Below the pieces are notes generated by a model that was given only the letters and a program-made list of their open reading frames with translations, had not been told where the DNA came from and searched no databases. Positions 21,411 to 31,943 of a stretch of DNA of 64,000 nucleotides are shown piece by piece. Both the position numbers and the translations under genes were made by a program. Each line of letters opens with the position of its first letter. Positions within the stretch are counted from its first letter, which is position 1. Where the stretch lies: the NCBI RefSeq assembly GCF_000006405.1, contig NW_003205333.1, positions 239,494 through 303,493 of the forward strand. The letters run 5' to 3'. The stretch is from Perkinsus marinus ATCC 50983. Lineage: Eukaryota > Perkinsozoa > Perkinsida > Perkinsidae.

Positions 21411-21510
21411 NNNNNNNNNNNNNNNNNNNNNNNNNNNNNNNNNNNNNNNNNNNNNNNNNNNNNNNNNNNNNNNNNNNNNNNNNNNNNNNNNNNNNNNNNN
21501 NNNNNNNNNN
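21411..21510. other. Assembly gap, 100 N
   Basis: Exactly 100 N, a conventional size for a gap of unknown length. It separates the two copies of the duplicated block. Confidence 0.99.
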
Positions 21511-21661
21511 GCTTCACACGGCTTGAGCCGACAGGGAGCAAATGACCATATTGATGGCAAGTGAACATATTGATATTCCATTCATAGTTGTTCGCCCATC
21601 TTATCGTTTCGTGTTCTCCCTAGTGTATAACTTAATAACGCAAAACCAACACTCAGTCGGG

Positions 21662-22832
21662 CTATTGCAGCCTCACAGTCTTTCGTTCACGCAATAAAAA
21701 ATCACCACCTTCCGAAGATCCTCTAGTCGGCATAATCAACGCTTGCGGCTTCTGCTCAACAGGCGAACGTGTCGCTGATTGGGATTTTACAGCCTCCTTC
21801 TCCTTGGAGGGCATAGCGTTGACCAAGTTGGGGTCAGCATCGGCTTGCAGGACGTGGGATAAAGGCTGCTTGCCGGCCTTGTACCTGACGAGCAATCGAA
21901 GTCTAAGGCGTTGTCAGCTCACGTAGTAATACGATATCTTGGGGAGCTCCAGTGCTGCCTCACGGAAGCGAAGGGCGGCTACTGACGCCTGAAGCAAAGA
22001 ACGATGAAGCGGTGAACTGAAAATGACTTACCCCGTGCACCGCAGAAAGAGTTGTATGGATGCCTTTCACCTGGTCCTCCGTCGGGGTCTCGAATTCACG
22101 ATTGTATGCCTCCATCATCCTCTCTAAGTCGATCAACCGGTCTAGACATAGCAAGGCAACAAACCTAAGAACAACAACAATTAGATGCTTTCCGAGGGAA
22201 CTACTCGGTACCTCTTGAATTGGACGTCGTCCTTGGCCTTTACCATCACATCTGTGTGAACAACAACATCCACGAGAACCTGCGTCGAGACGATTTTCTC
22301 ACAGCGGCAGAAGAAAAATCCTACGCGCTTCCCGATGGCCTTATCGGTTGCTTTCATATCCTCACGGCGCTGACCTATAGAGACCGGTATGAATGCGGTT
22401 TCGAGTTCCTTAGTCGGTTTGCCCTCCCGAGTCTGTGGTGGTAAAACTCTGAGCAGGTACGACATTTTTTTTGGATGGAGGCAAGTCGTTTACCTGTAGT
22501 CGTAGCAAACATTCACATAGAACTCTGCGAGAGGCTTTCCCTTCTCATCCCGCGCTTGCATGTCCACTCCATTGGTGCATTTCTCCAATATTGTCTTCAC
22601 CACAAAACCTAACGTCCGCCTTCGATCTAGCCTGTAACGACACGATCAGCTCACCTGGCTTTGGGACGAACTCTGGAGTTCCTTTAGGAGGATCCTTCAT
22701 TCCCTCGACATTTTCCTTCATCGGTCTGTCCTCCACTTCGCCACCTCCAAGATTGAGCTTAAGGAGACCTGGTATTAGGCTTTCTGGATCCTCCAAGCCC
22801 AACAGCGCTGAGGAGTGCTGCTGGTGAGACAT
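21662..22832 (-). CDS. PIH1-domain protein, copy 2
   Basis: Same exon layout and motifs as the copy at 15863-17033 (FVVKTILEK, FYVNVCYDY, FIPVSIGQRR, VLVDVVVHTDVM). Differences are few, for example Ser to Gly in LNLGG and STEKEAGKSPS to SKEKEAVKSQS in the tail. The reading frame is intact. Confidence 0.82.
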
Positions 22833-23515
22833 TATCACTATAATGACAAAATGAACCCTCTAATTCAGCATCACTATATCGTTCATTACTGAACTCGGCA
22901 CTGAGATTGACCGCCGTATAAACTTCTGTAGTAACCGAGCTGACAGCAATGTAGATGGCAAGCATACAAGATGAGTATTGAACACTATTCTTGAAAACTG
23001 CCTTGCAATGATTCTTCAATCTCCATGTTGATTCTCAATTATTTCCATCACCATCAGGCCATGGATGTATGTTCTCCAGCGTTTCCTCTGTGACTGAGCC
23101 TCGTTTCCCCGAACGGGCTGCTGCAAGTCGACTACATCCCATGGAGGCATTGCTGGTAGAAGCGACCAAGACGATAAAAGTAACGCACCGAAAGAGGGAA
23201 GTCTCTGCGATCGCCGAGGCGGGACGGCCGTGATACTATCACTTCTTGGCCGACTCCAGCTCCATCAGAAAAAAAAGTGCCGAATCCGATAGCCCTCCGA
23301 AACGGCGTTGCCAACTCCGACTCGTATAGTTTATCCGTAAAATCCCGAATGCCTTCATCCCCCAAGATGCAATTCGCCGGTTTCAGTTTGGAGCATTGGC
23401 GCTCTAATTGAAGTAGACCGAGGTGACGCCGCTCCACCCTATTACAACTCTCGCCTGTTCCAGTTTTCCTACTGAATCCACGTAGAATACTCTCACTGTT
23501 GGAAACTATCTCTTG
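22833..23515. other. Intergenic of copy 2, lacking the tRNA-like array
   Basis: Matches 17034-18363 except that the tRNA-Thr-like array is reduced to a single fragment near 23385-23410, where CGCTCTA joins directly to ATTGAAGTAGACC. Confidence 0.8.
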
Positions 23516-24134
23516 AGGATCCCGTCCCTCAATCTACTAGTACCAAGATCCTTCATGACTGTGCAGGCGGCCCTCGATGATGTTACCACCGCCTTCATCA
23601 CTTCATCCGGTTTACCTATTACCAATCATCTTAACCTCATCAACAGCCAGAGAATAAGCTCATGGACCCTCCGAAGATCCTCACTGCCCACAAACGATAC
23701 GCCGGAGAAAAACATAATAGTATAACTACTGCAAGCCCAACTCCACCACCACCATAGTGATGTGCTCCCATTTGCTTCAACGTCACTCAGACGTAAACCG
23801 CAAAAGCTTATTTCTAATTCATGAGCCCTCCCCGCAGTTGCAACATTGGCACCTTCACACTCTGTCGAATTGCAATCGCTCGATCTGCTCCAGCACTGCT
23901 TTCTTGTAAGTCATATAACCAACAGCTGTTCATACTACCATTACACAACTCCAATTCACAACGCAAAATATCAATACTATAAGAAGAATAGTGTTGTTAC
24001 TCCAACTGCCGTATCGATGGCATCAAAGCTACACGATAGTATCCTATAAGCTCCTCCGTCCGCATCCACGATGCAGCTTTATACAAACGCAGCAGTTCCG
24101 AAGACTCCTCGATTGAATGTACATTGTTCATCAT
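23516..24134 (-). CDS. Unknown small multi-exon gene, copy 2
   Basis: Counterpart of 18364-18991. The first exon is open here (AASWMRTEELIGYYRVAL), with TGG in place of the TGA in copy 1. The last piece reads KPDEVMKAVVTSSRAACT with many substitutions relative to copy 1. No function is assigned. Confidence 0.35.
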
Positions 24135-24160
24135 TATCAAAAGTAAACTGAAGGCCCACT

Positions 24161-26125
24161 TCAAAGCGGTAGACCGCTCGATTGTGAGCTCGACGACGCC
24201 GAACCGCCGCCCGTAGAGAATAGATTCTTCACTGTTGACATCGCAGCACCTCCTATCATCGTGAGAGCCCGCGTGCCTGACACAGCGCTCTATCAAAGAA
24301 CTGTCTCACACAGAAAGGGCATTACCTCCGGGTATATAGCTGACGAGGAAGTATGCAAGAGCGACCACTTGAACGAGGGAAAAAACAACCGTGAGGATGT
24401 ACGACTTGCTCACTAGAGCACCATATAGCGTCGCCACCAGGGAAGCCACATAACCCGCCGTGAAAACGCGCTTCTCCGGTGACATAATGTGAGCTATGAA
24501 AGCCGCATGCCCCTAGGAGATGAGAAATAACCACAACACGGACGGCGAATCAGAACGACTTACCTTCAGCACCGAAAAGCTTGCCAAAATCAGGCAGCTA
24601 CCCACAGTGAACATAAGAGCGAACTTCTGTGGCGCGATGACGACCTACAAGAAAGTTGAGACTCCAGGTCTAGATACAAAGAAAATCACAAAACAGAGTT
24701 TTTTCGAGAGGGTAAATTTCAAAAATCCCAAAAATTCCAAGTGACGATTTACAGAAATCGGCAGCGAAGTGTTGGGACTTTCCTAGTCAGGCTCAGTCGA
24801 AGACCCACAAGGCGGCGCATCAGTACTACCATTGGTAGGAACGTCAGAGCCAACATCATGCATATGCAGCCCGCAGCGAACAACATGATGAACTTCCCTA
24901 TCATGTCACGAGTCGATGCGATACCCTGATCTCAATGATGTTCGAACTGGAACAGATGATACTCACCGTAGCCTGTTGCTTCATCCCTTGGAAGGCTTGC
25001 GAACCAGACTGCATTGCTGAGTTAGTCCACTGTGAGAAGAGGCCGACATTCTCCTCAGCTGAAGAGCACAAATAAGCCTTGCGAACCCCGAGCCCAGAGC
25101 GCTACAGTGAGGGAAAATATGCACATGCTTTGGTGACAATATAAAACTATTGAGAAGTTTTGGGAAATTCTTGTTCGTTCCTGAACTCTCCTACCCGAAT
25201 TCGTATTTTAACTAGTGAGCTCAGGTGAGGGAAGCGTACATATATTCCAACAGTGGAGCGCTATCTCGTACAAGGACGACAGTAGGGATGCTATGTGATG
25301 ACTCATACTACCTGATGCGTTAGGGGCAGTCGAACTCTGCGAAGAGGGTTGTCCACTACTCTTCACTTTTCCCAACTCCAAATCGAACGCTGACAACGAA
25401 AATATAACTCCATCATAATGGAGCCACGCGATGGGCTATGAAAAATACATATTTTCATACCGTAAACTCGACAACTCCTAGCCATGCACATTCCACTGAA
25501 CAGTGCAAGGTGTTCCCATCTCGCTATCAAGAAGCACGATTTCCATGTTCTATCACAGCCCGAAGGTAACTCTATTGCCATACCCTACACCTACGCGGGT
25601 CTAACACCTCCAACCTACTGTCCAAGCCATCTGTCTTAGTAGACGTCGATGCTCCAGTAGCTCCTGATGCTGCATCCTTGACGGTATTCATAGCTCCAGC
25701 GATTGCACTTGATATCGCACCAAGGACGACTGGCGCGTTAGTTTGTATGCTTTGACCTGATCAGTGCAATCTGCCTTCCTACTCTACATCCCCCTTCTGT
25801 CTAAACTATGCGTACTACTAAAATTTATATTGCGAAGTCCACACAACCTCAGCTACTATAACTCGCTGAACTACTCAAGCCAGAATACTTCTCCAACGGT
25901 CGTTCCATTTTCGCGGTCTATACAACTCCACGATGAAGTTGCCTTGTACCGTTGAATCAAACCACAAGGGCCTTCCCAAGGACCCGACCTGTTATTACCT
26001 GCCCGTTTGCCCAAATTGACCATTTTATCCTGATTGGACAGAACGGGTGGCGCCGCCGAGGAAGAGTAGAACTGCAGTGTAGAAGCAAAGTCCGGGCTAT
26101 TGCTCTGCGCAGTTGAGGTTGCCAT
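24161..26125 (-). CDS. SFT2-family membrane protein, copy 2
   Basis: Same four-helix core and SYIPGG signature as 19018-20965, with intact splice signals. An intron near 25210-25300 differs from copy 1 by an indel. The start MATSTAQSN is at 26125. Confidence 0.87.
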
Positions 26126-26557
26126 AGTGAGGTACAAAAGCTCTACCTATCAGCACTCTTTCAACTTGACAGGTGATCCCGCAGGGAGATCATCAAGTTT
26201 ATTCCGTTCATGGTTAGTGAAGATTCCCAACACAACTGTGGCATGGAGCTCGCCGAACTCGGTGTCGGCATAAGGTGTCCCGTGTGTCAGCTCAAACTAT
26301 CAGTGAGCAGAAAAAGAACGTAAGTGACCAGCAAGAAAGAACGGACAGGGGCAAAGCCGCGCAAAGCCACGTTCAAGTACGATACCTCTCACGATCTCGA
26401 ACCGACTAGCTGTTCCTCACGATGCAAGGTTATAAGTGTGAGCATTCATCACACGAGAATCACGATAAATCCGTGGCGATCTGGCAATCAAACCAACTGA
26501 TCACTAATACAGCAAAACTTGTGAACACAAAACCTTGAGGAGCAAGTCGGCAAAACC
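26126..26557. other. Intergenic between VKOR and SFT2 (copy 2)
   Basis: Same content as 20966-21393, plus a 4-nt insertion near 26341. No gene seen. Confidence 0.5.
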
Positions 26558-27169
26558 TCAGACCTTCTTCACTTTGGGACCACATGCACTTCTAGTGTCT
26601 ATCACTAGGCAAACGAACACTATCGCGTTGAGTATATAGTTTGTGGAACACACGACACAGAACTCCCCGAGAACGAACTTGAGAACCATGGCAAGGTAGA
26701 TGTTGAAAATAACAGCCAAACTGCCCAGAACCAGATACGCTTTCCGTACTCGTAGACCACGTCTTCGCATCGTTGGATATGATAGGATGAGGACGAAATA
26801 TGGTATGGCTGAAATACAGGCTAGGCGGTTGGGTAGGAATAAAGTCGCCCAGCACTAAGAGAAGCTTTCAGCACTCACTGACTTACCAAGCTGTGGAAGT
26901 GAGAGGTCCATATGTCCACCTGGTTGCGCTACACCCCAGTGCACCAGAATATGAGAGTAAGACGAGGTGAAGACCCGACTACAGCTCGACCAGGTGCTGA
27001 TGTCGCAGGCTGCGTGATACCCAGGGAATGAATGAATCTGATTGAGCCGAAGAGCTATCGATCTCGCCGCTCGATCACGCCCTACCATAGTTTCGACATA
27101 TAGCGTGTAAGCGGCAACGCCAATGCCAGCTATCGCGGCGAGAGATAGGAATATCACTCTGTACAGCAT
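26558..27169 (-). CDS. Vitamin K epoxide reductase (VKOR) family protein
   Basis: Membrane oxidoreductase of the VKOR family, which passes electrons between quinone-type cofactors and protein thiols, usually in the ER. It has two exons. Exon 1 starts MLYRVIFLSLAAIAGIG (TM1), then YTLYVE, and the loop YHAACDISTWSSCSRVF with the paired loop cysteines. Exon 2 has hydrophobic segments and the catalytic FCVVCSTNYILN (CxxC with the Tyr/Asn context). The C-terminus KVKKV resembles a lysine-based ER-retrieval tail. The intron (26855-26886) is only 32 nt, GT-AG, phase 0. About 190 aa, a normal VKOR length. No thioredoxin fusion is seen. Confidence 0.87.
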
Positions 27170-27454
27170 GTCGATCCGCTATCACAAAACTGACCTCAGC
27201 ATAGGTTTTCGGCAGCGCTCCTCAATGCTAGCGGTCAATCGAACGTTCCCCTCGACCGGTCGCAAGCCAAAAACACGTCTTGTCCGATGGAAACTAATTA
27301 TGACGACACAGTCGTCGCCCTAGCAGCATGGGGTGTCGACATCATAGATAGAGATTGCTCCGATTCGCAGAAGCTTCGGTGGTATCTATGCAACCAGTCA
27401 TGGACATGGCGACTCGAACGATTGATGCCAAATTTTTACGCTGAGCTATTTCTT

Positions 27455-27765
27455 GGGGTGGCATAGCTGCCCCATCTAGATAAGTGGATTGGATTTAGAC
27501 ATATTATGGGGTGGCATAGCTGCCCCATCCAGATGAGTGTATTGGATTCAGACATATTATGAGGTAGCATAGCTGCCCTATGCAGATACGTGGATTGGAT
27601 TCAGACATAATTTCGGGTGGCATAGCTGCCCCACCGCCATGAATTGATTGCATGAAGGTATATCTAGGAATACCATAGTCGCCAGACTCGGACACACTGA
27701 TTACACTAATATATTATCTCAGGGTGGCATAGCCGCCCCACTCGGGCAAATTGATTGCACTAAGA
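27455..27765. repeat. 53-bp tandem array with GGTGGCATAGCTGCCCCA core
   Basis: Six units starting near 27455, 27508, 27561, 27614, about 27667 (decayed) and 27720. Each begins with a core like GGTGGCATAGCTGCCCC, which has GGCA/TGCC half-sites around a 4-nt centre, followed by a variable part with GGATTGGATT-AGACATA. The 53-bp period does not preserve a reading frame. Confidence 0.92.
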
Positions 27766-27834
27766 TTACTCCTTGAGAGCAGCAAACTGACATGGAGATA
27801 ACTCCTTGTTCGATGCGCGTCTGCAGGACGAGTA

Positions 27835-27884
27835 TTGTCCAGTCACTGGACAACACTCGATATCACTGGACTCCAGTGATATCG
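27835..27884. repeat. Pair of perfect palindromes
   Basis: 27835-27853 has two 9-bp arms (TTGTCCAGT / ACTGGACAA) around one base. 27858-27884 has two 13-bp arms (CGATATCACTGGA / TCCAGTGATATCG) around one base. The two share CACTGGA and are 4 bp apart. Confidence 0.95.
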
Positions 27885-27973
27885 AATGGCCGAAGGATTA
27901 ACAGCTCATCACATTCCAGCGCTCACTGGCCAGTCTATCAATACCTCCTCCATACACCCGTCTCATCCAGTGT

Positions 27974-28165
27974 TGGAGAATATGCACATGGGCAGCTACA
28001 CAGGATGGTGACAACTTGGAATTCAGGAGGGAACCTCACGAAATTCTTGTTATTCATAATAATTCAGGAAGTGTACAGAAACCAACAAGAATTTTCCTAG
28101 AATTTCCATATTAACACTAACGCATGTAGTTGACCATGTGCATATTTTCCCACATAGGTCTTACC
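27974..28165. mobile_element. Foldback/MITE-like element with ATATGCACATG arms
   Basis: Two inverted arms of roughly 80 bp, about 75% matched, around a short centre. The left arm has GAATATGCACATGG, GGTGACAA and GAAATTCTTGTT. The right arm on the other strand has GGGAAAATATGCACATGG and GGAAAATTCTTGTT. No coding capacity. Single arms of the same family occur at 8880-8970 (-), 19970-20050, about 25110-25190 and 63930-63985 (-). Confidence 0.7.
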
Positions 28166-28761
28166 CGGAAATATGCATGTGGGCCTAAGACAAGGGACCG
28201 ATTGAACTTCGGGACGGGCACTACTGTTGTAGGAGTTTACAGCGTGCGCTTCCTCTAGTAGTACGCAGTCACACATAGCGGGACTTAGAGAATGATTACT
28301 TCGCGATAGCATTCGTCACTAACTGTAGCCACCTGGCTTAAGTTTCCGCTTTTCTCATCTGTCTCGCGTTAGTCAATGTCGACGTCCTCGTACTCATCGC
28401 AACCCAACACTCTGACAACTTATTCCCTACCTGTGAATGCATATATAGGAAGAGGCTTGAGTGTCATCTGAACTGAAGAATAGTGTTGTCATAGAGAAGG
28501 CTCTTTCGAGAAAGCCACGAAACTGCTAGCACTAGACTTTCCTATACGAACGTTGACAAAGGCTGTATTCGAATGCAGATTTGGAGGAAAGTATCTTGCC
28601 AACTTGCATTCTTACATTTCTCCAGCAGCTGTCCGCCCTGTGTTATCCATAGCTCATAGAAGCTGTGAACGCCCCCCTTCAACCACTAGCACCGTTGTTC
28701 TTGAAGCTAGCGTTTTCTCGAAGTGTGTATCGTCAGTAGGACGTTGTTTAGTCACCTCTAA

Positions 28762-30817
28762 ATGCCGTCGGATTCTAAGAACAATTACGCTGCTGTAGCC
28801 GCCGCTGCTGCCACCACTGCCGTGGCGGCTGGTGCTGCTGGTTACGCAGTCTACAAGAAGATGCAGGGATTTAACGAGTAATATGATAGAGTCACTTTAC
28901 TAGTTGATCTGCTTTTAGGAGTGTGCTCTAAATTGCAAGGCCGATAGTTTGAAATTCTCTTCAAGTGCCTAACCAGAATAGAAACCTCTGGGCGTGTTGC
29001 TAGTTCCCCTCAGACATTGGAGTTGTGGCAATAACGGTGTTTTTCATTCAGGACGGTCACTGAGCTCCGAGGGAACGTCTCTCGCTTGGAGGAAGAGAAC
29101 TCTTATCTCAGCCGGCCTGTTGTAGGCAGTATGACCGGTGATGATATCTTGCTCCCAGGTAAGGATAGTACTAGCGCTTTCTCTGGTTCCTTAGTGTTCC
29201 CTGGCAGACTACGGTAATTGTTGTTCTCTCAGGTGAAAGCCTCACTTACTTGAAGCCTTCCAATCTTGGTGAGAGGTTCGGTAAGAAGGAGCACACTACT
29301 CCTCTCATCCAGAAGTATGAGGGTCAGTTGCATGACTTCCAGGACGAGAACTCGATCGTTACCCAGACTATCTACCGTAACAAGGATGATCACCACAAGC
29401 AGTTCTTGCGATATCTACGTGCTGGTCCTCGTGAGAAGCTGTATTTCAATCCTAAAGAGGTCACTGCCGCCATTGTCACTTGTGGTGGTCTCTGCCCTGG
29501 CCTCAACAATGTGATTCGAGGACTCACCCAGATGCTCGAGGAGTACGATGTGCCCACCATTTATGGTGTTAAGGACGGTTATAAGGGCTTCAACAAGGAC
29601 AACTGCTGGGTGAAGCTTGATTCCAAGAAGGTTGAGACCATCCACAGGATGGGCGGCAGTGTATTGGTCTGCAATCGTGGAAATGACGATATCGCTGTCA
29701 TGGCCGAGGCTATTATGAGGAAGGGCGTGAATATGCTATTCATCGTTGGTGGTGATGGTACCCACAGGGGTGCTGATAAGATCCAGCAGTATATGGTGAA
29801 GGCTAACTACGAGTGTGCACTCGTTGGTATTCCGAAGACTATCGATAATGATATTCCCCTCATTGACGATTCTTTCGGTTTCGCAACTGCTGTTAGCGAG
29901 GCCGTCCGTGCCATCGAGGCAGGTTATGTTGAGGCTACTGGTGCTCCTAACTGCATCGGTCTCGTCAAGTTGATGGGACGCAATTCTGGATTTGTTGTTC
30001 TTCATGCTGTCTGTGCTGCGGCCACTGTCGATATTGCTCTCCTCCCCGAGATGGATATTAGTCTTCCTAAGGTGAGTCGGCTCAGCTCTTCAGTATCTAG
30101 CGAAATGGTGAGTGTGAAATCTCTTGTCCCCTTTCAGCTCCTCGACCATATCAAACAGAAGATTGACAAGGATGGCCACATCGTGGTCGTCGTTGCCGAG
30201 GGATGCGGCGCAACCCTCATGCAGGCTGACCCCTCTATGAAGGATGCCGGTGGAAACATCAAACTGCCCGATGTCGGTGTTTACCTCAAGGATAAGATCA
30301 TGGAGTATGCTAAGGCTAACGGCCGTAATGACTGGACTGTCAAGTAAGCTGGTGTTGAAGCACTTCGCTCTCGGAATTGCATTCGTTATCTGTAGGTACA
30401 TTGATCCCACCTACATGATCCGTGCTGTTCCTGCCAATCCTGCTGACTCTACCTACTGTCATGTACTTGCACATAATGCTGTTCACGGCGCTATGGCGGG
30501 CTACACGGGTTTCTCGTGTGGCAAGTGTGATCAGAGGTAACACATTTATCGGTTTACTCGGCTTGGGAGTTCCGTCAATCGTTCCATTTCTGCTATCTTT
30601 AGATACGTTATGCTGCCGTTCAAGGCTATCACTGGTCGTCCTCCGCGTCAAGTTAACACTGCCGGCCGATGGTTCGCCAGGATGATCATGTTCACGGGTC
30701 AGCCTAGCTTCGTAAGTCATTCTCTCTTCTGCTATACTTTACTCTAACTCACTGGTCTTCCTTCAGCTTCCTCAAGGACATATCCCACGTCATAGTTCCG
30801 CTCTCATGCCGCAATAA
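28762..30817 (+). CDS. ATP-dependent 6-phosphofructokinase, plant/trypanosomatid type
   Basis: Phosphorylates fructose 6-phosphate in glycolysis. Seven exons. The start MPSDSKNNYAAVAAAAATT leads an Ala-rich hydrophobic stretch (AAGAAGYAVYKK) that could be a membrane anchor, then a short coiled-coil-like exon (ELRGNVSRLEEENSYL). The catalytic core has TCGGLCPGLNNVIRG, FIVGGDGTHRGA, GIPKTIDNDIPL, KLMGRNSGFVVLHA, VVAEGCGATL and KYIDPTYMIRA. GGDG together with PKTIDND is the Gly/Lys pair seen in ATP-using plant and trypanosome enzymes; PPi enzymes usually have GGDD. The end FARMIMFTGQPSF-LPQGHIP matches the family's C-terminal region. Introns are longer than elsewhere in the window (52 to about 170 nt), all GT-AG. 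The array at 31115 lies downstream. Confidence 0.96.
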
Positions 30818-31943
30818 GATGGCTGCGTGGATCGCACCTTGAGTATATACTCGGTGCCATTCTCTTGTACAAAACTGTCGCTAATGCGAGTAAGCGTTCT
30901 TCTCCGCGCGTACTATCCATCGTTGCGTTCATAAGTGTTTGGAAGAGCCGATGCAACTTGCATCATGCAAGATAGAGAACCGTGCCACTGGCTTTCGTGG
31001 ATGGGGAGGTATCTTCAACGCAGTTCGGGGAAGCATTTGTTGAGATGTTGCGCAGCAAAGTGTAGTGATACTCGGTGTTTCACTCGATTTGGGGATACCT
31101 GTGTTAAGCTCAATGTGACCAGAGACATTAGATGCACTGAGGCATATCTCAAGATGGCATAATTGCCCCACCAAGGGACCTTGATTTCACAGAGGCGTAC
31201 GATCAAGTTGGCAAAATTGCCCCGTCTAGAGACGTTGATCTCACTGAAGCATATGATCAAGTTGGCATAATTGCCCCGGCCAGAGACGTCGATCTCACTG
31301 AAGCATACGATCAAGTTGGCATAACTGCCCCGTCCAGAGACGTTGATCTCACTGAAGCATATGATCAAGTTGGCATAACTGCCCCGTCCAGAAACGTTGA
31401 TCTCACCGAGGCATATCTCAAGATGGCATAATTGCCCCACCCAGAGACATTGATTTCACTGAGGCATACCTTACGGTGGCATAATTGCCCCGCTCTTTTA
31501 CTACTAGCAAAAACATAACTCTTAAGGTGAATGCTCCGATGCAGTACCGCACAATCTAAGGTAGTTCCCCGAGTTCCTCAACTTCTGGAAGTTAGCGCTT
31601 ACAAATCAGGCACAGATGATACCTCTTGAATGTGGCGCTGAGGCAGTATCTCGGTGGGACACGGTCCATCAGAGATGGGTTTTGAGGGTGTTCAGATAGG
31701 AGTGCAACGGTGCCTAGTTTATAGATAATTCGCGATTTAGATGTCTTTCCGTTAGCGACATTCCCCTCGTGACGAGGGCCTCGTCCTCTCATTTGTTGAG
31801 CTTATAAAATCCAGTGTTGCTCCTATTAATTGATGGACTCGAACGACCATGAAGCCAATGGATGTGATACGAATGTTACATTAACACACATTGAGCGTGC
31901 AGTTGTACTGTACTGGATTACTCTAGTAGTAAAAGCATCTTCA
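30818..31943. other. Intergenic with 54-bp array
   Basis: PFK 3' region, then the array at 31115-31495, then 31500-31940 with no recognisable gene. Open minus-strand frames inside the array only reflect its 54-bp (18-codon) period. Confidence 0.6.
31115..31495. repeat. 54-bp tandem array with TGGCATAATTGCCCC core
   Basis: Seven units with cores at about 31155, 31209, 31263, 31317, 31371, 31424 and 31477. Each has TTGGCATAATTGCCCC or a close variant, then AGAGACGTTGATCTCACTGA. The core is related to that of the 53-bp array at 27455, 3.7 kb away. Confidence 0.94.

Larger units (their letters stand above)
21511..26574. repeat. Segmental duplication, copy 2 (5.1 kb)
   Basis: Starts at the gap with the 3' end of gene C (coding tail then TGA) and continues collinearly with copy 1 through PIH1, the unknown gene, SFT2 and into VKOR, where the sequence becomes single copy. 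Confidence 0.95.
27170..28761. other. Repeat-rich intergenic between VKOR and PFK
   Basis: Divergent promoter region. It contains the 53-bp array, two palindromes and a foldback element listed separately. 28200-28760 has no gene and probably carries the PFK 5' region. Confidence 0.6.

Noticed and set aside
27455-27765. CRISPR-like repeat-spacer arrangement
   Set aside because: Units are contiguous degenerate tandem repeats without unique spacers, and the genome is eukaryotic.
31015-31440. 141-codon minus-strand frame with an 18-residue repeat
   Set aside because: It is a by-product of the 54-bp array (54 = 18 codons). The related 53-bp array does not keep a frame.
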